Below, one piece after another: positions 23,168-34,648 of a stretch of 64,000 nucleotides of DNA (positions are counted from its first letter, which is position 1; each line of letters begins with the position of its first letter). The position numbers were made by a program, and so were the translations under genes. The notes beneath the pieces are model-generated. The model saw nothing but the letters and a program-made list of their open reading frames with translations, was not told the origin of the DNA and searched no databases. The DNA comes from Microdochium bolleyi (lineage: Eukaryota; Ascomycota; Sordariomycetes; Xylariales; Microdochiaceae), in the NCBI GenBank assembly GCA_001566295.1, contig KQ964246.1, positions 62,001 to 126,000 of the forward strand, in the 5' to 3' direction.

Positions 23168-24618
23168 ATGGACACTCTCCTCCGGCGGAGCGCGCCCGAG
23201 GATGGGGATCGCTTCTCGCCTATCTACCCCGACGACCATGCCGGCTACATCTGGATCGTGGGCATCACGGCCCTCATCTACAGCCTCACAGCGACGATAG
23301 TGCGCGTTTTCATCAAGGCCCGGCTCTTCGGAACCGACGACTACCTGCTTGTTGCCTCCACTGTAAGTGCGCATTCCGTGCCCACAGATCGATTTGCAGT
23401 GCAATTGTCCATCGCAAGTCATTTAGAGCGGAATCCGCGACATGTTGGTCCTCTACCCTGATTTGTCACTTTGCTAATTGTCTTGACAGGTTCTCCACGT
23501 GGCGCAGACTGTCACCATTTTCACAGGTCTCAATAATGGCCTCGGCAAGTTCAACTCCATCACGACGCCGGAGCAGTGGGCTTCCGCGGGAAAGGTGAGT
23601 CTTTTGTCTCCCCGCACTATTGGCATCGTCGGAATAACCACTGACTGCTGCATCGAACCCACGACAGGCCTACTATACCGCCGACATATTCCTCTTCCTA
23701 GCCCTCGGTCTCTCGAAATGCTCTATCCTCGGCCTGATCCTACGGGTGGTGGAGGACAGGAAGAGCCTCATGCGACGACTTTGCCTTGGGACAATAGGCC
23801 TCAGTGCGACCTGGGGTGTCGTATCCATCGTCTTGTTTACAGCAGGCTGTCCCGCAGACTCGATACTCAATTCAGGGGTGGCGGGATGCTCCGCACAGCA
23901 GGCCCGCTGGATCACCATCACTGCCATCGACGTCGTCACCGAGGTCGCCATCTGCATATTCCCCCTCGCGCTGGTCTGGTCCGTCCACATGACGGCCTGG
24001 CTCAAGTTCCAGGTCGTCGCGGCCTTCTTGTTTCGCATCCCGCTCGTGCCCTTGGCTCTTGTACGGCTATATCTGCTCAACGCCAACTACGGCTCCGCGG
24101 AACCGCTGTTCGCTGTGACGGACGTCATCTCAATCAACCAGGTCGTCCTCTGCTGGTCCATCATCTCGGCCAACATCCCAAACCTCAAGCAGTTCCTCAA
24201 GTCCTTCTTCACAGGGCTTGGGTATCCAGTGAACCTCGACGATACGCGCTCTGGCGGGGTGTATGGCAGCTCGCATGCCGGGAACAACTACGCCATGCGT
24301 TCCGTGACCAGGCGTACCGGCGGGCGGTCGAACGCTGCCTCGGCGACGACCACGCGTATCACCGTCGGCGGTGGCAGGAATATGGAAGACGAGGCAATAG
24401 ACCGAGCCTTGTCTCTGCGACCCGCGGACCACGAGCACAAGACGCGCGTCCTGCTGCATCGTAAGGACGGCAGCGACGGCAGTGGCGGACGGCAGCATGG
24501 CGGGAGTCGTGGCACAGCAGATGGCTCGGATGGTGACGGGCACAGCCGGACGGGCAGCCAAGAGATGATCATCCGGCGTGAGGTGGAGTGGCAGGTCACG
24601 CACGAGGACCGGATCTGA
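23168..24618 (+). CDS. Rhodopsin-domain seven-helix membrane protein (PTH11-related)
   Basis: Three exons (23168-23362, 23490-23594, 23668-24618), both introns phase 0, give 416 residues. Helix 1 is YIWIVGITALIYSLTATIV, followed by RLFGTDDYLLVAST, the basic-loop-plus-GxDDY motif of the fungal rhodopsin domain family. YYTADIFLFLALGLSKCSILGLILRV is helix 3 with its family pattern. A Cys pair (AGCPAD, AGCSAQ) in the outer loop, ITAIDVVTEVAICIFPLALVW and the final helix VVLCWSIISANIPNLKQFLKSF follow. There is no CFEM domain, unlike Magnaporthe Pth11 itself. The Ser/Arg/Gly-rich cytoplasmic tail of about 130 residues ends without a membrane anchor. The family is receptor-like, with proven roles in surface sensing for only a few members. 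The start was taken at the Met nearest helix 1. Confidence 0.86.
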
Positions 24619-26677
24619 GCGAGGGTCACTTTCGCCGCCGTCTACTAGCATGTGTCACGGATATCTAATGAGCCTGGAGACACTGGAATTGGTCAGAGGA
24701 TACACACTGGCCGTTGCCATATAGAACAATAGAAACTCTTGCTTTCATATCCCGTTGCCACACCCTCGTTGCCTGGCTGCATTTCTCATTAGTACGTGCC
24801 GTTTCACTTTCAAAATGCGAAAACCCCGATTACTCGACGCTTGGCTCATCGGTGTTTCCCCAAGAAAGCGGGACACATTCCTCAAATGCAGGTCATCCAT
24901 GCAGCACCTACATAGATCACCTACATAGCCAATGTTCCGCATATGCAAGGCACTGTGCTGTTCTGAACCATTTCTCTTGCCTCGTCTGACATGAACACAT
25001 GGGTCGGGTGCCTAGGCCTCCGCACATGATATGTGCACAGACGACCCAGCCTCTCTTCGCAAAACCAGACTCTACTGCTTCATGAACCCATGAGGTCACT
25101 GCACAGGCGTGGCATTACCGCTTACAGAAAAGGAACTCCCCGTTGCACATCACCGTTTGTGGGCAGGAGTTCGTGCGGCATGGGCTGATGATTGCAAAAC
25201 TTCCAGGCGGTAGGATTGTATCAGAGACCATCGTGGGATTGGTGCAACACTCTGTGTCTGAGCACACCCTCATGTTCCGAGGCCCGGGGTGCTCAGGGGT
25301 GTGCTAGTACCTGCTTTGCTCGCCTGTGCGGAGGAGGGGTTGTGCTCGCGAGGGGGTCATGCAGCACTACACCGGTGACTGGGAGCATCTTACGACCCCG
25401 GGGTGGCATGTCACGATAATGTGGCGGCAGTATTGAACCTCATTGAGGAATAGAGAGGTCCAGCGCTTTGTTCGACGAGCTCTTCATTGATTTAAAACAT
25501 GCAGTGCTAAGTTGGACTAAGAAAACGCCTGCTTGCGCCTCGCCCACGACGGGCCGACCCCTAGCTGGACGACCGGATCATGCCGGATCTTCTGGGGACC
25601 TTCCGCGAACGGTTGCGGGAAAGGGGCCCCCGAAGGTAGGGTTGCGGCACGGGGCGTTGGCAGTTCCCAATGACCTGACTTTTTTACCGACAACCGATGT
25701 GGGAGACCGGCACATGCCAGAAGGGGAAAGGGTCTTCCGACCGCGCCCTCAGCGCCCTTGCGCGGAAACGCCTTCTTTCGCCAGATGTTCGGCGCCTGGC
25801 CAACGGCTTCACTGCAATGGGAAAATAACATGGCCCCCCGGTATTTCGGGTTGCCTGCCGCCAGCATGCAGAGTGCTGTTGCTGGTTGTATTTTGTTGGT
25901 CGTGCCCTGCAATGAGGGCTTGCTGGGCACCCCGGAAGTTGGTCGCCCGTCTTCAGGGATTTGTCCACCCAGTTGGGGAGAGGCCCTTGCTAGTGCAGAT
26001 CTCAAAAGGAGGCCTGCAGTTCAGGCTGGACCGCGGAAGAAACGAAATCTCTTTGTCATCGATTATGGATGTCCTTTCATCTCGCTTGTGGCAGCTGCTG
26101 CAACATTTTCAAGCATGGCTGACTGATTCGCTGTCAGGGACTGTATGAAGAAGCGGGGGTCGATTTTGGGAGGATGAGCATCCGAAGCAGGTCGCAAAAA
26201 GCAAGCTTGTCTGCCATGTTTTGGGACAACGGCTCGGTTTCCCGCGGCTCTTGAATTGGATCGCGGTGTTGGGAGCTTTAACGGTTCTTTCGGTGGCGTG
26301 TTGATTAGTTCCGTCTTTCTGGGCCACTTTGGGATGCAAGACATGCTGGTGCGCTCCATCGCTCCAATGAAACTTATTGTATGCACGAGAACGAGACGAT
26401 TGTGCTACGGAGCAGCAAATCTGCTCTTAAACAAGGATTCGCGGATAAATTCATGGCTGTTCGTTACTTGAGCCTCTGATTAGTGATGACTGCCGCCATG
26501 GAAACCCTGGACTTTGTTATCCAGAGGACAGGGCTGCCTGTGCTGATGCTCTACACCGGAACTCGCAGGTCATCAAATTTTCCCCACTGTGACCACCTCT
26601 CTCCCATTGTGCCCACATCACTCGCTAGCTGGTGCTCACACACGAACAGGAGATACTCTGACGGAAGCCAATCTAGA
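24619..26677. other. Intergenic, no gene recognised
   Basis: A 226-codon open frame at 25468-26148 has no domain, and its composition changes along its length. It is not called. The region holds the 3' flank of the rhodopsin-domain gene and the promoter of the acetyltransferase. Confidence 0.4.
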
Positions 26678-27517
26678 ATGGCAACGCAGACGCACATGAC
26701 GTCGGCGGGCACCGCCTCAAGTACCCAGCGCACATCAGAGGCCAGGAAGCCGACGATCGCCCTGCGCGATGCCCGCTACAGCGACCTGCCTGTCATCGCA
26801 CACGTAATGGCCCTCGCCTTCTGGGACGATCACATCTTCGGCGCCATAATACACCCGCATCGTGACCAGTTCCCGCTCGACTCCGACCTCTACTGGCTGC
26901 GCCGCGCGCGCATCAGCTTCTGGGACTGGCACTACAAGTGGCTCGTTGCCGTCGCAAAGGGCGACGACGGCCGGGAGACGGTGGTGGGAATCGCGCAGTG
27001 GGAGCGCATGGGAGAGGGGGCGAAGGCGCTGGAGTGTGCTTGGTTTGACCCCCGTGAGTACTGTCCGGAATACGGAACCACAGATGAAACCAACAACAAG
27101 GGCTGATCGTCATGGTGTCCAGGCAACCTCCTCAAACCTGCCTCGTCGCTAGCAATGTCGCTCCACGCGAGGCTCTGGCCGAACCGCGCCGCGGACCCGG
27201 CCAACGAGGACATTATTGAGCGCTGCTTGCCTTGCCTCGACGACGTCTGGGTCGGCAACCGTGCAGAGTCGTGGTACCTCTCATTCCTCGCCGTGCACCC
27301 AGACTTTCAGGGGCAGGGCATCGGCAAGGACCTCGTGGCGTGGGGTCTGGAGCGCGCGGAGGACGAAGGGGTCGTGGCTTCTGTCATCAGCGCCCACGGC
27401 AAGAATGAGTTCTACAAGCGATGCGGATTTGATGAGATGTACAAGGCTGCGAACGTGGGGCCGTTGGCGCATACACCGGGCTCGGATATCTTATGGAAAT
27501 GGCCGAGTAAGCGGTGA
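26678..27517 (+). CDS. GNAT-family N-acetyltransferase
   Basis: Two exons (26678-27053 and 27123-27517) with a 69-bp intron (GTGAGT/CAG) give 256 residues. Residues 27-45 (ALRDARYSDLPVIAHVMAL) are the start of the fold. WYLSFLAVHPDFQGQGIGKDLVAWGLERAEDEG is the acetyl-CoA binding motif A with the Q-G-Q-G-I-G pyrophosphate loop. NEFYKRCGFDEM is the usual motif B end. The insert around HARLWP is like other fungal GNAT proteins of the puromycin-acetyltransferase-like type. It should transfer acetyl from acetyl-CoA to a small amine or protein N-terminus in the cytosol. The acceptor is unknown. The start was chosen at MATQTHM. A longer in-frame start at 26483 exists but adds no family sequence. Confidence 0.85.
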
Positions 27518-29477
27518 CTTCAGCCTTTGAGTACAGCGAGTTCATCTTTCCGAGGCACTGCTACTTTGAGAAGCGTTATGCTAAGCCCAATCATCAGCTG
27601 TTTTTGACTGGAGAGGGCAATACTGGAAGACAAAGTCGTTGCATGGCGGTCGCATTGAGAGTGTATAGTGCGCGTCGCTGTACCACATTTGACATGACTC
27701 GCACCCCGGACTATACCTCACGTGAACGGCGAGGAAAGCCACTGAAGTATAAGGTTGAACCAGGGCCAGGGCTCGGTAGCTATAGCGAAACCAGTCTTTG
27801 CGGTGATTCAACCAGCATGTGATCAATACAGATTGTCCCCGATACTAGCAGGTCATTGTCCAACACATCTTTGTTTGGACGGACAACGAGACAGTGACGA
27901 TCCGAAAAGGATGAGGGTGATCTATCTTTGGTAGTCCATTATGCTGGCTCTCATACTTATCGGCTCAATCGTGCGAGGCAGTCGCCTTGAAAACACTATT
28001 GGGACAAGTTGTGTATTAGCCAGTCAACACGAGGCAAGTGTCACATGCATGAACCGCCTGAGGTGAGTTCGGACTCTTTGGACCACATCGCACTTGCGCA
28101 GGTCTCCGTTGGGCCACCCGACGATATGACCGTCCGGTATCAGACATCCTCCTATCTCAGTGCCAGAGCATGCGAAAGCCAAAGCTATCTCAGAAGCACG
28201 GTACCGGGTATGGTCTTAAGACGTTAATCTCGAGCTCGACTTGCTCTTGAACTGTTCGTGTGAATCCTTTTCTTCCGCGGTAGCCGATCTGCGTATCGTA
28301 CATTCTTCATGCATCGATGTTGACCGGATCAGAGCAAGCGACTAGCGCGTCATCTTAACGAGCCGGTGCAGACTCTGATGGTGGCGCCAGTAGACAGGGA
28401 CCGCTACGAGTTTTCCATTGATTCGGAAATTGGCCGTCTCATTGTACTGATACATAATCGAGTTCTCTCTTTTTCAAGGTGTGCATTTCAGGCCGGTACA
28501 GAAACGCAGCGCGAGTTGCCGGCAGGTCACAAAAGCCGGCCACTCTTTCGTGCCAACTGAAACCAGTGACCTCAACCCTCTGGCCGTTCGCCAGTCCATT
28601 GATGATCTACGGCTGAAAGTAAGCCACATTCCGCTCATCCGCGTGGGCACCGTGGCAGCCCTGTCCTGTCGCGTCGTGGCAGAATGGCATGATAGAAACC
28701 GGGTGCACGCTGTCGCGGCCAATGATAAGACGCCCCTTGGGCCTACTCGAGGTCTTCCCAGGGAGGGCCTCCTTGCTGTAATGGATTGGCCGTGTAAGAT
28801 GACATCGCGCTGCGCAACCCCAGGTAAATTGCAGGTTGAGCAGAAAGGTTTTGATCAATGCTATAGGTATCTCGTGATGCGTCGTGGCTGGCCTCATTGA
28901 GATTTGCTCGAGTCTGGATTCTCCCAATGTAACTCTTGGTACTTCCTAACGCCTATGCACATTAATTCTCCAAAGTGTCATCGAGTGTTCAAGTGGTCAT
29001 CATGGCAGACGTCTTCGCCTCGAGGGCAGTCAAGTGTACCGATGGGATGCAGATCTGGAGAAACGCCCGGCCTCGCCAAACATGTATAGTCAATGTCGCA
29101 GTGGAATCATTTCTTTGCTGTAGTATAGCACGTCATCCCTAGAATGGCCGGCAATGATAAGGATCAAAGCTGCAGAGCTGTTTCGCACGTCCTTCCACAA
29201 GCTCTTCTAGTCGACACCACGAACATCCCGTTACTTCACACCGAATCCATCACCATAATTTGCAATCGGTCGCAAGGCTTTTGTGATGTACACATTATTT
29301 TGTATTTTCGTGTTTCGCTCGAACGGCATCTTGATCTCGTCAGCTCATGCATCTTGTCCGATACTCTCAAACCCAACCGCTCCAAACAACAACTCCTCGC
29401 CATGCATGCAAGACAACAAAATGTCCAAGATTAAATGTATCCGCTTGCCATCTCTCCCCATCATTCTCATGGTCGGC
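27518..29477. other. Intergenic between convergent genes
   Basis: This holds the 3' flanks of the acetyltransferase and the aminopeptidase. Short open frames occur but none has a recognisable family, and no RNA gene is seen. Confidence 0.4.
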
Positions 29478-30974
29478 TTAGATCAGGTCCTTGCCCTGGC
29501 CGCAGGGGCCAGCGTGCGCGTGCGCGTGGCCGTGCGAGTTGCGGCCGCTGTTGAGCGCGCGGTGGTGGTCGGCAGACCACCTCCGCTTGGAGAGGTCGAC
29601 GGAGGGGAGGCTCTCCCAGCTGATGGCGTACTTGGCGACCGAGTTGGCGATGCTCTTGGAGTTGAGCAGGAAGGCGTCGAGGTCGAGGTTGTCAATGGTG
29701 TCGCCAGCCTTGTGGTAGTTCACATCGTATGCGACGCCGGCCTGGCCACCGAAGAGCGCGGCCTCGGCCTCGGTCTTGAGGACCTCGGCACCGGTGAACA
29801 GACCGCCCGAGGGGATGCCGTTCTCGATGAAACCGGCGTAATCGGAGCGGCCGGAGAAGACGGAGGGGACGAAGGGCTTGCCGTTGCGGGTGTAGAACTC
29901 CTCGAACTCCTTCTCGATCTGGGCGGAGCCCGCGGGGCCGGAGAAGTTGAAGGCGCCGCCGTCGCCGTCGTAGACGCCGAGGACGTAGTTGGGGCTGGCA
30001 ATCATGTCGAAGTTGAGGTAGGCGCGGATTTTGGAGATCTCACCCTCGGTCTGGTTGAGCTGCTTGACGTAGTAGTACGAGCCGAGCTTGCCGAACTCCT
30101 CGGCGCCCCAGAACGCGAAGCGAACCGCGTTCTTGATCTTGAAGTGAGAGAGGGCCTTGGCGACCGCCCACACGCCGATTGTGCCGGAGCCGTCGTCGTT
30201 GATGCCGGGGCCGGCGAAGACGGAATCTGAGTGCCCGCCGAGGACGAGCACGTTGTCCTTGTCGCCGGTCTTGGTCTCGGCGATGACGTTGTAGTTGGTC
30301 CGGTTCTCGTTGATGGAGGTCACGAACAGGTCCGCGCTAACGGCACCAGCCTGGAGGGCGGCCAGGATGGTGTTGCCCTCGGCGAGGGAGAGGCCGACGA
30401 TCGGGGTGTAGTCGCCCACGCCGCCGAGGGTGCCGGCAAGGGTGCCCTCCGCGTTGTTGTAGACGAGGGCGCCGACAGCGCCGGCGGCCTTGGCGTTGGC
30501 TGCCTTGGCGCCGAACGCGCAGGTGCCACGCTTGATGAGAGCAATGTTGCCGGACACGGTCGTGGGGAAGTCGGCGGCATCGCAGCCAAGGTTGTTGACA
30601 GAGATGACGGGGGCGGTGACGGTGCCGACGGTGGCGGGCGAGTAGGTCATGACGCCGGGTTCAAATGTGTCCTCGCCGATCTTGAGCGTGGCTGAGCCGG
30701 CTGAGAAGACCTCGGTGAAGGGCTGCTTCACAACGTTGTAGTAGCCCGTGGCGACGAGCTCGTCATAGAGCCAGTCAACCGTGGCGTTGTGACCGCCGCC
30801 GCCGAAGGCACGGTTGCCGCCGTTCGCATCGGCAAAGTCCTGCAGCTTCTGGGAGCCGGCGAGCAGATCATCGAGCTTGACGAGCGACTGCAGCTTGTCC
30901 GAGTCGACGTAGGGCTTGCAGGACGAGCTGGCCGCAGCGCCAGAGGCGAGCAGGGCAACGGTGCTGGACTTCAT
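29478..30974 (-). CDS. Secreted M28 aminopeptidase with PA domain (aminopeptidase Y/leucine aminopeptidase type)
   Basis: A single exon gives 498 residues from the Met at 30974, and a Met seven codons upstream (30995) is also possible. Residues 1-19 are a signal peptide. A protease-associated domain (ISVNNLGCDAADFPTTVSGNIALIKRGTCAFGAKAANAKAAGA) precedes the catalytic region. The two-zinc site is visible: His and Asp in LGGHSDSV, Asp in INDDGSG, the general-base Glu pair in WGAEEFG, Asp in NFDMIASPN, and His in VNYHKAGDT. Sequons such as NRTN, NQT and NFS suggest N-glycosylation. It should remove N-terminal residues from peptides outside the cell or in the vacuole. The C-terminus has a His-rich stretch (HGHAHAHAG) that could bind metal. 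Convergent with the acetyltransferase gene. Confidence 0.93.
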   Translation of the reverse strand: MKSSTVALLASGAAASSSCKPYVDSDKLQSLVKLDDLLAGSQKLQDFADANGGNRAFGGGGHNATVDWLYDELVATGYYNVVKQPFTEVFSAGSATLKIGEDTFEPGVMTYSPATVGTVTAPVISVNNLGCDAADFPTTVSGNIALIKRGTCAFGAKAANAKAAGAVGALVYNNAEGTLAGTLGGVGDYTPIVGLSLAEGNTILAALQAGAVSADLFVTSINENRTNYNVIAETKTGDKDNVLVLGGHSDSVFAGPGINDDGSGTIGVWAVAKALSHFKIKNAVRFAFWGAEEFGKLGSYYYVKQLNQTEGEISKIRAYLNFDMIASPNYVLGVYDGDGGAFNFSGPAGSAQIEKEFEEFYTRNGKPFVPSVFSGRSDYAGFIENGIPSGGLFTGAEVLKTEAEAALFGGQAGVAYDVNYHKAGDTIDNLDLDAFLLNSKSIANSVAKYAISWESLPSVDLSKRRWSADHHRALNSGRNSHGHAHAHAGPCGQGKDLI

Positions 30975-30995
30975 TGTGGACGCTGTGGTGGACAA

Positions 30996-32985
30996 GACAG
31001 GATGCCGGTGTAAGGACGAGGAGGGACGAGCGAGTGGAAGGATCTCACAGCTTCAGGGACCGCTGGATGGGATGAAGAAGAAAGAGAAAAAAGAAGAGAT
31101 CGTCAATCGCGACGATCGTGGGCGATCTTTATGTGTCGCCTGCCAAGACACACCCATGCCACGAGAGGCAGGCGGGATGGTACGACATGACGAGCCAACA
31201 GCACCTCATGCTCGGCTGTGATGCCGTGGGAAAGCAACGCTGGGGCCGCCGTGCTGGCTCACATGTGGGAGTTGTGGTGATTTGCAAGATACCGTTGCAG
31301 TGGCCGTGACGATGTGGATGTCAATCTGGGGACGCAGCATCGCCAAGAGGCTGAAAGAGGAAGGAGGAGAGGGTTCCGTTGCGCGATCGACAGCGTCATT
31401 GGAGTGCCTGGTCGAGTATGCAGTCGCCCCCAGCATGAGGGACGGGGGCAGGTAATTTTGATATCGGTCTTGGCAGGCCGGGCCCCTAACCAGATAAAGC
31501 AGGCAACCGGCTCTGCCGCAGTCCTTCGCGATGTCTGGACCTGGTCGCGTGCCTGCAATTGCATGACCGAGACATTCATTCACCTTGGCTGTCCGATGGA
31601 CAGCACTGCACTCCTCTGCCTCGCCGATGTTTGGAGTCGAGTCTAGCGGTCCACTGCACGATTCCTGCCTAAACAAGGGCTCCCCCAATCCGCTTCCCGT
31701 GACGTCTTCGTCCTTGGGGCAGTTGCAATGGCAGAGCAGTTGGGGCAATGTTGGGGGAAATACAGCAGTGTTGGCCCCCTGACATAATTATTGCGCAAGC
31801 TACCAGTCGTGCGCCGGAGCCCTATCTGCGCCCGCCACCGCCCGCAGTGCCCCAGACATCCCGCATTTGCGTCCGTTTCTTGGCACTTTGTGGCTTGGAG
31901 ACAATGAGGCAGGTCTGGAGTCTAAAAACTTGCCACACCGACGAGACCGTGACTCGTGTAGCACTGCCGCCCACATCCCTGGTGGAAGCAGGTCCGCCGA
32001 TCGCCCCCATCCTGTTCACGTCACAGCCCCCGCGGGCCGCACCCAGCCGTCTTCGCGACGCGTTGGAGGATTCTTCTGCGACGTTCTGCGGTGCGTGCCT
32101 GCGTCTTGGTCTAGTAATAGTTGGCACGCCTTAAGCGTTGCATTGCAGGCTGCGAGGCCGGACGATCCGGATTTGAGCCGCATCGACAAGCTGCCTGTCG
32201 AGGCCTGTGAATAACACATTGATGGAAATGTTCGGACGGTGGGGCATCTGGTGAAGTTAAATACAGCATTTCGACAGTACGAGCCCGACTGCAGCTCCTC
32301 GCATGATTAATTGAAAGAACCGCGGCGCACAAGGGAAGCTGGCAAGCCTTCAGCTACTTCAAGGTCAACCAGGCGCGAGTGGCCATTTTGGAAAGGAATA
32401 GAGGATAAGCGTAAGCCGGTCGCTCAGATTGACACGATAGTGGGCGTTGCCGTTCTCCCCCAATTTTGGCTGGGCTAGTTATCGCTCGTTTCACGATAAA
32501 TCGCCTGCTCAATGTCGGAAACAAAGGCAATTAGCAAGCAAATAACCCAATAATGTAAATACGGAAAAATTGAGAACTCTAAGACTCTAGAATTGCAGCT
32601 CTCTGAATTTAGAAGCTTCAGCCACTGTGGACCACCCGGAAGACTCAAGAGGAGGCCCCTTCGTATCGGAGGCGGTCGACACCTTTACTATAATGTACAT
32701 TTTAATCTACACCTGTGCCATAGTACATATTTCCAACTCCTGATTCTATTCTATCCGCATAGGCTTTACTGATGGTAATAGATACATGGTCACGATTATT
32801 CTGCGACTGCGCCCAAAGGCCATCGGTTTACATGTGGCGGACTGCTGGCTGAAGTGAATGCAGATCTGGTTTGGGGCTCTACATGGAAGAGGTACAAAGG
32901 GAGAAGAAGGGCTCGTAACTACTGTGGTCTGAAGCCTGATGTCAATCCCAGAGATGGAAGCGAAGAAGTTTTCTTCGTCATTCAT
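30996..32985. other. Intergenic, no gene recognised
   Basis: This is the promoter region of the aminopeptidase and the 3' flank of the next minus-strand gene. It includes AT-rich sequence at about 32500-32760. Nothing further is recognised. Confidence 0.4.
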
Positions 32986-34648
32986 CTACCTTTGATGCAT
33001 GGAGAACCTGGCCCGGCGACTTTTCTGCTCATTCTCCAGTTCTTCCTGAGGATGCCCTTTCGCCTGCCCGATAGCCGGGCCGTCTTCCCAGGACAGCCGA
33101 ACCTCGTCGACCCGCATGATGTTGAGCTGCACGGCGTTCTTGTTGTCATCGCGGCCGTTCTTGGAGATGATTTCCTCGAACGAGTCCGAGTCACTATTGA
33201 CCCCGCGTGGGCTCTTGGGGCCTACACCGCCGTGGGCAGCAGTCGTTGTGTTGGTGCTCTCGAGATCCGTCCACCCCCGCGTGCTCTTGGGCCCGCAGTG
33301 CCTCGAGTCCAGCCCTGTGCGGAGCCAGAGATGCCGGTGCCGCCGCGACTGCGGCCGCTGCTGCCGATACCGATGGCGGTCTTCATGCCGGACCTGGTGC
33401 CCATGATGGCGCCGTCGAGGACGGGGAGGGATGCGACGAGGGTCCCCAGGGCGAGATCGAGCGTGGTCCAGCGCACCACCGAGGTAAACTCCCAGGACGA
33501 GTCGTTGGTGATGACGACGCCGAACTGCTGCAGCAGGCCGCCCGTGATGGTCAGGCCGCCGACGATCCATGTGAAGAATAGCCGGAACTTCTTGCCTGTG
33601 TCGATACGGACCTTCCAGGGAAAGACGACGGGGGCGAGGAGGAGAATGATGCCCTGTGAGATGAGGTGGATTGTGTTAGTGAGTGGTGCGGCGTGGGTAG
33701 GTGACGGGCTGGTCTCCGAGAGAAGAAGGGGGTCATCCAGGCTCTGTTTACCTGTGCGAGGTGCATGCCGCTGAAGAACTTGTTCATCAGGCCAGCGTTG
33801 GAGCACGTGGCTGGTGTCAAGTGAGCCAGAGAACTGCATATCCCAAATCGCACGTGTGGGATTGCATTGCATGAAGAACCCTGTTGATGGGTTGAAAGTA
33901 TCAGCACAACTCTTCAGCCTCATCGAGCAGCTCACTCAGAGTTGATATCCACATCTGGACAGAGCAGCACTGATGAGAAGGTACTCACATGTAATGACAA
34001 CGACCTCATATGCCACGAGAGTCGCGAGGAACACGTCGGCGCAGATTCGCCACGCTTTTGATGCGCGGTCCGTGAGGCGGCGTACGAAGAGCGTGATGGA
34101 GATCTTGATGAGCCCGACGGCGACGTAGAAAACAATCTTGCACACGCCGAGGTAGTAGAGCAGCATTACCCACTCCGCATACGTGTTCTCGTAGGTGTGC
34201 AGGCCAGCACCGGCCTCGTAGACCATGGCAATGACGAGACATGGGTAAACTACCGCGACGGACTATGTAGTGGTCCGGGCCGTGGTGTTAGTTGTGATGG
34301 CTAAGTCGTACAAGAAAAGCTAAAAGCAGGAGGGAAATGACCTACAGCCGCAACCATGATAGCCCAGTCATCGGCGCCGAATTGTAGACTCCTCTTTCCC
34401 AGGCGAATCCAGATGCGTGCAATCGTCGGTACCAGAATGGCCATTATGACGATCGCCATGCCCACAACGATTCCAACCTGCTTCGACTCGACAGGAGGGT
34501 CATCCGGCCTCTTGATGGCAAACTGGTAGCCAGCACTCGCGTTGACTTTGTTGAGACCGTATAGGCGAAATACACCACGGATGATGGCCAGGTCGTCGGC
34601 GTTGGCGGGCAAGTCGCCGATGAATGCCGAAGTCGTCGTGGCAGCCAT
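32986..34648 (-). CDS. Rhodopsin-domain seven-helix protein, frame broken twice
   Basis: Exons 34346-34648, 33989-34262, 33752-33880 and 32986-33653 carry the family sequence in order: VGIVVGMAIVIMAILVPTIARIW, RSLQFGADDWAIMVAA, YYLGVCKIVFYVAVGLIKISITLFVRR, CNPTRAIWD, TCSNAGLMNKFFSGMHLAQ, IILLLAPVVFPWKVRI, WTTLDLALGTLVASLPVLDG and the C-terminal NIMRVDEVRLSWED. These do not lie in one continuous frame. The frame shifts by one base inside exon 3 near 33811, between CNPTRAIWD and TCSNAG, and back near 33295, before GPKSTRGW. The two changes cancel, so the uncorrected reading still stops at 32986 but loses about three helices. The second break could instead be a 56-bp intron (GTATCG donor, GCACAG acceptor). 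The first cannot. It may be a decaying gene or contain two sequence errors. Confidence 0.7.

Noticed and set aside
25468..26148. Plus-strand open frame of 226 codons
   Set aside because: No family pattern and no plausible splice partners. The hydrophobic part is short and isolated.
29283..30230. Plus-strand open frame of 315 codons
   Set aside because: Antisense shadow of the M28 aminopeptidase, with a Gly/Val/Asp bias typical of such shadows.
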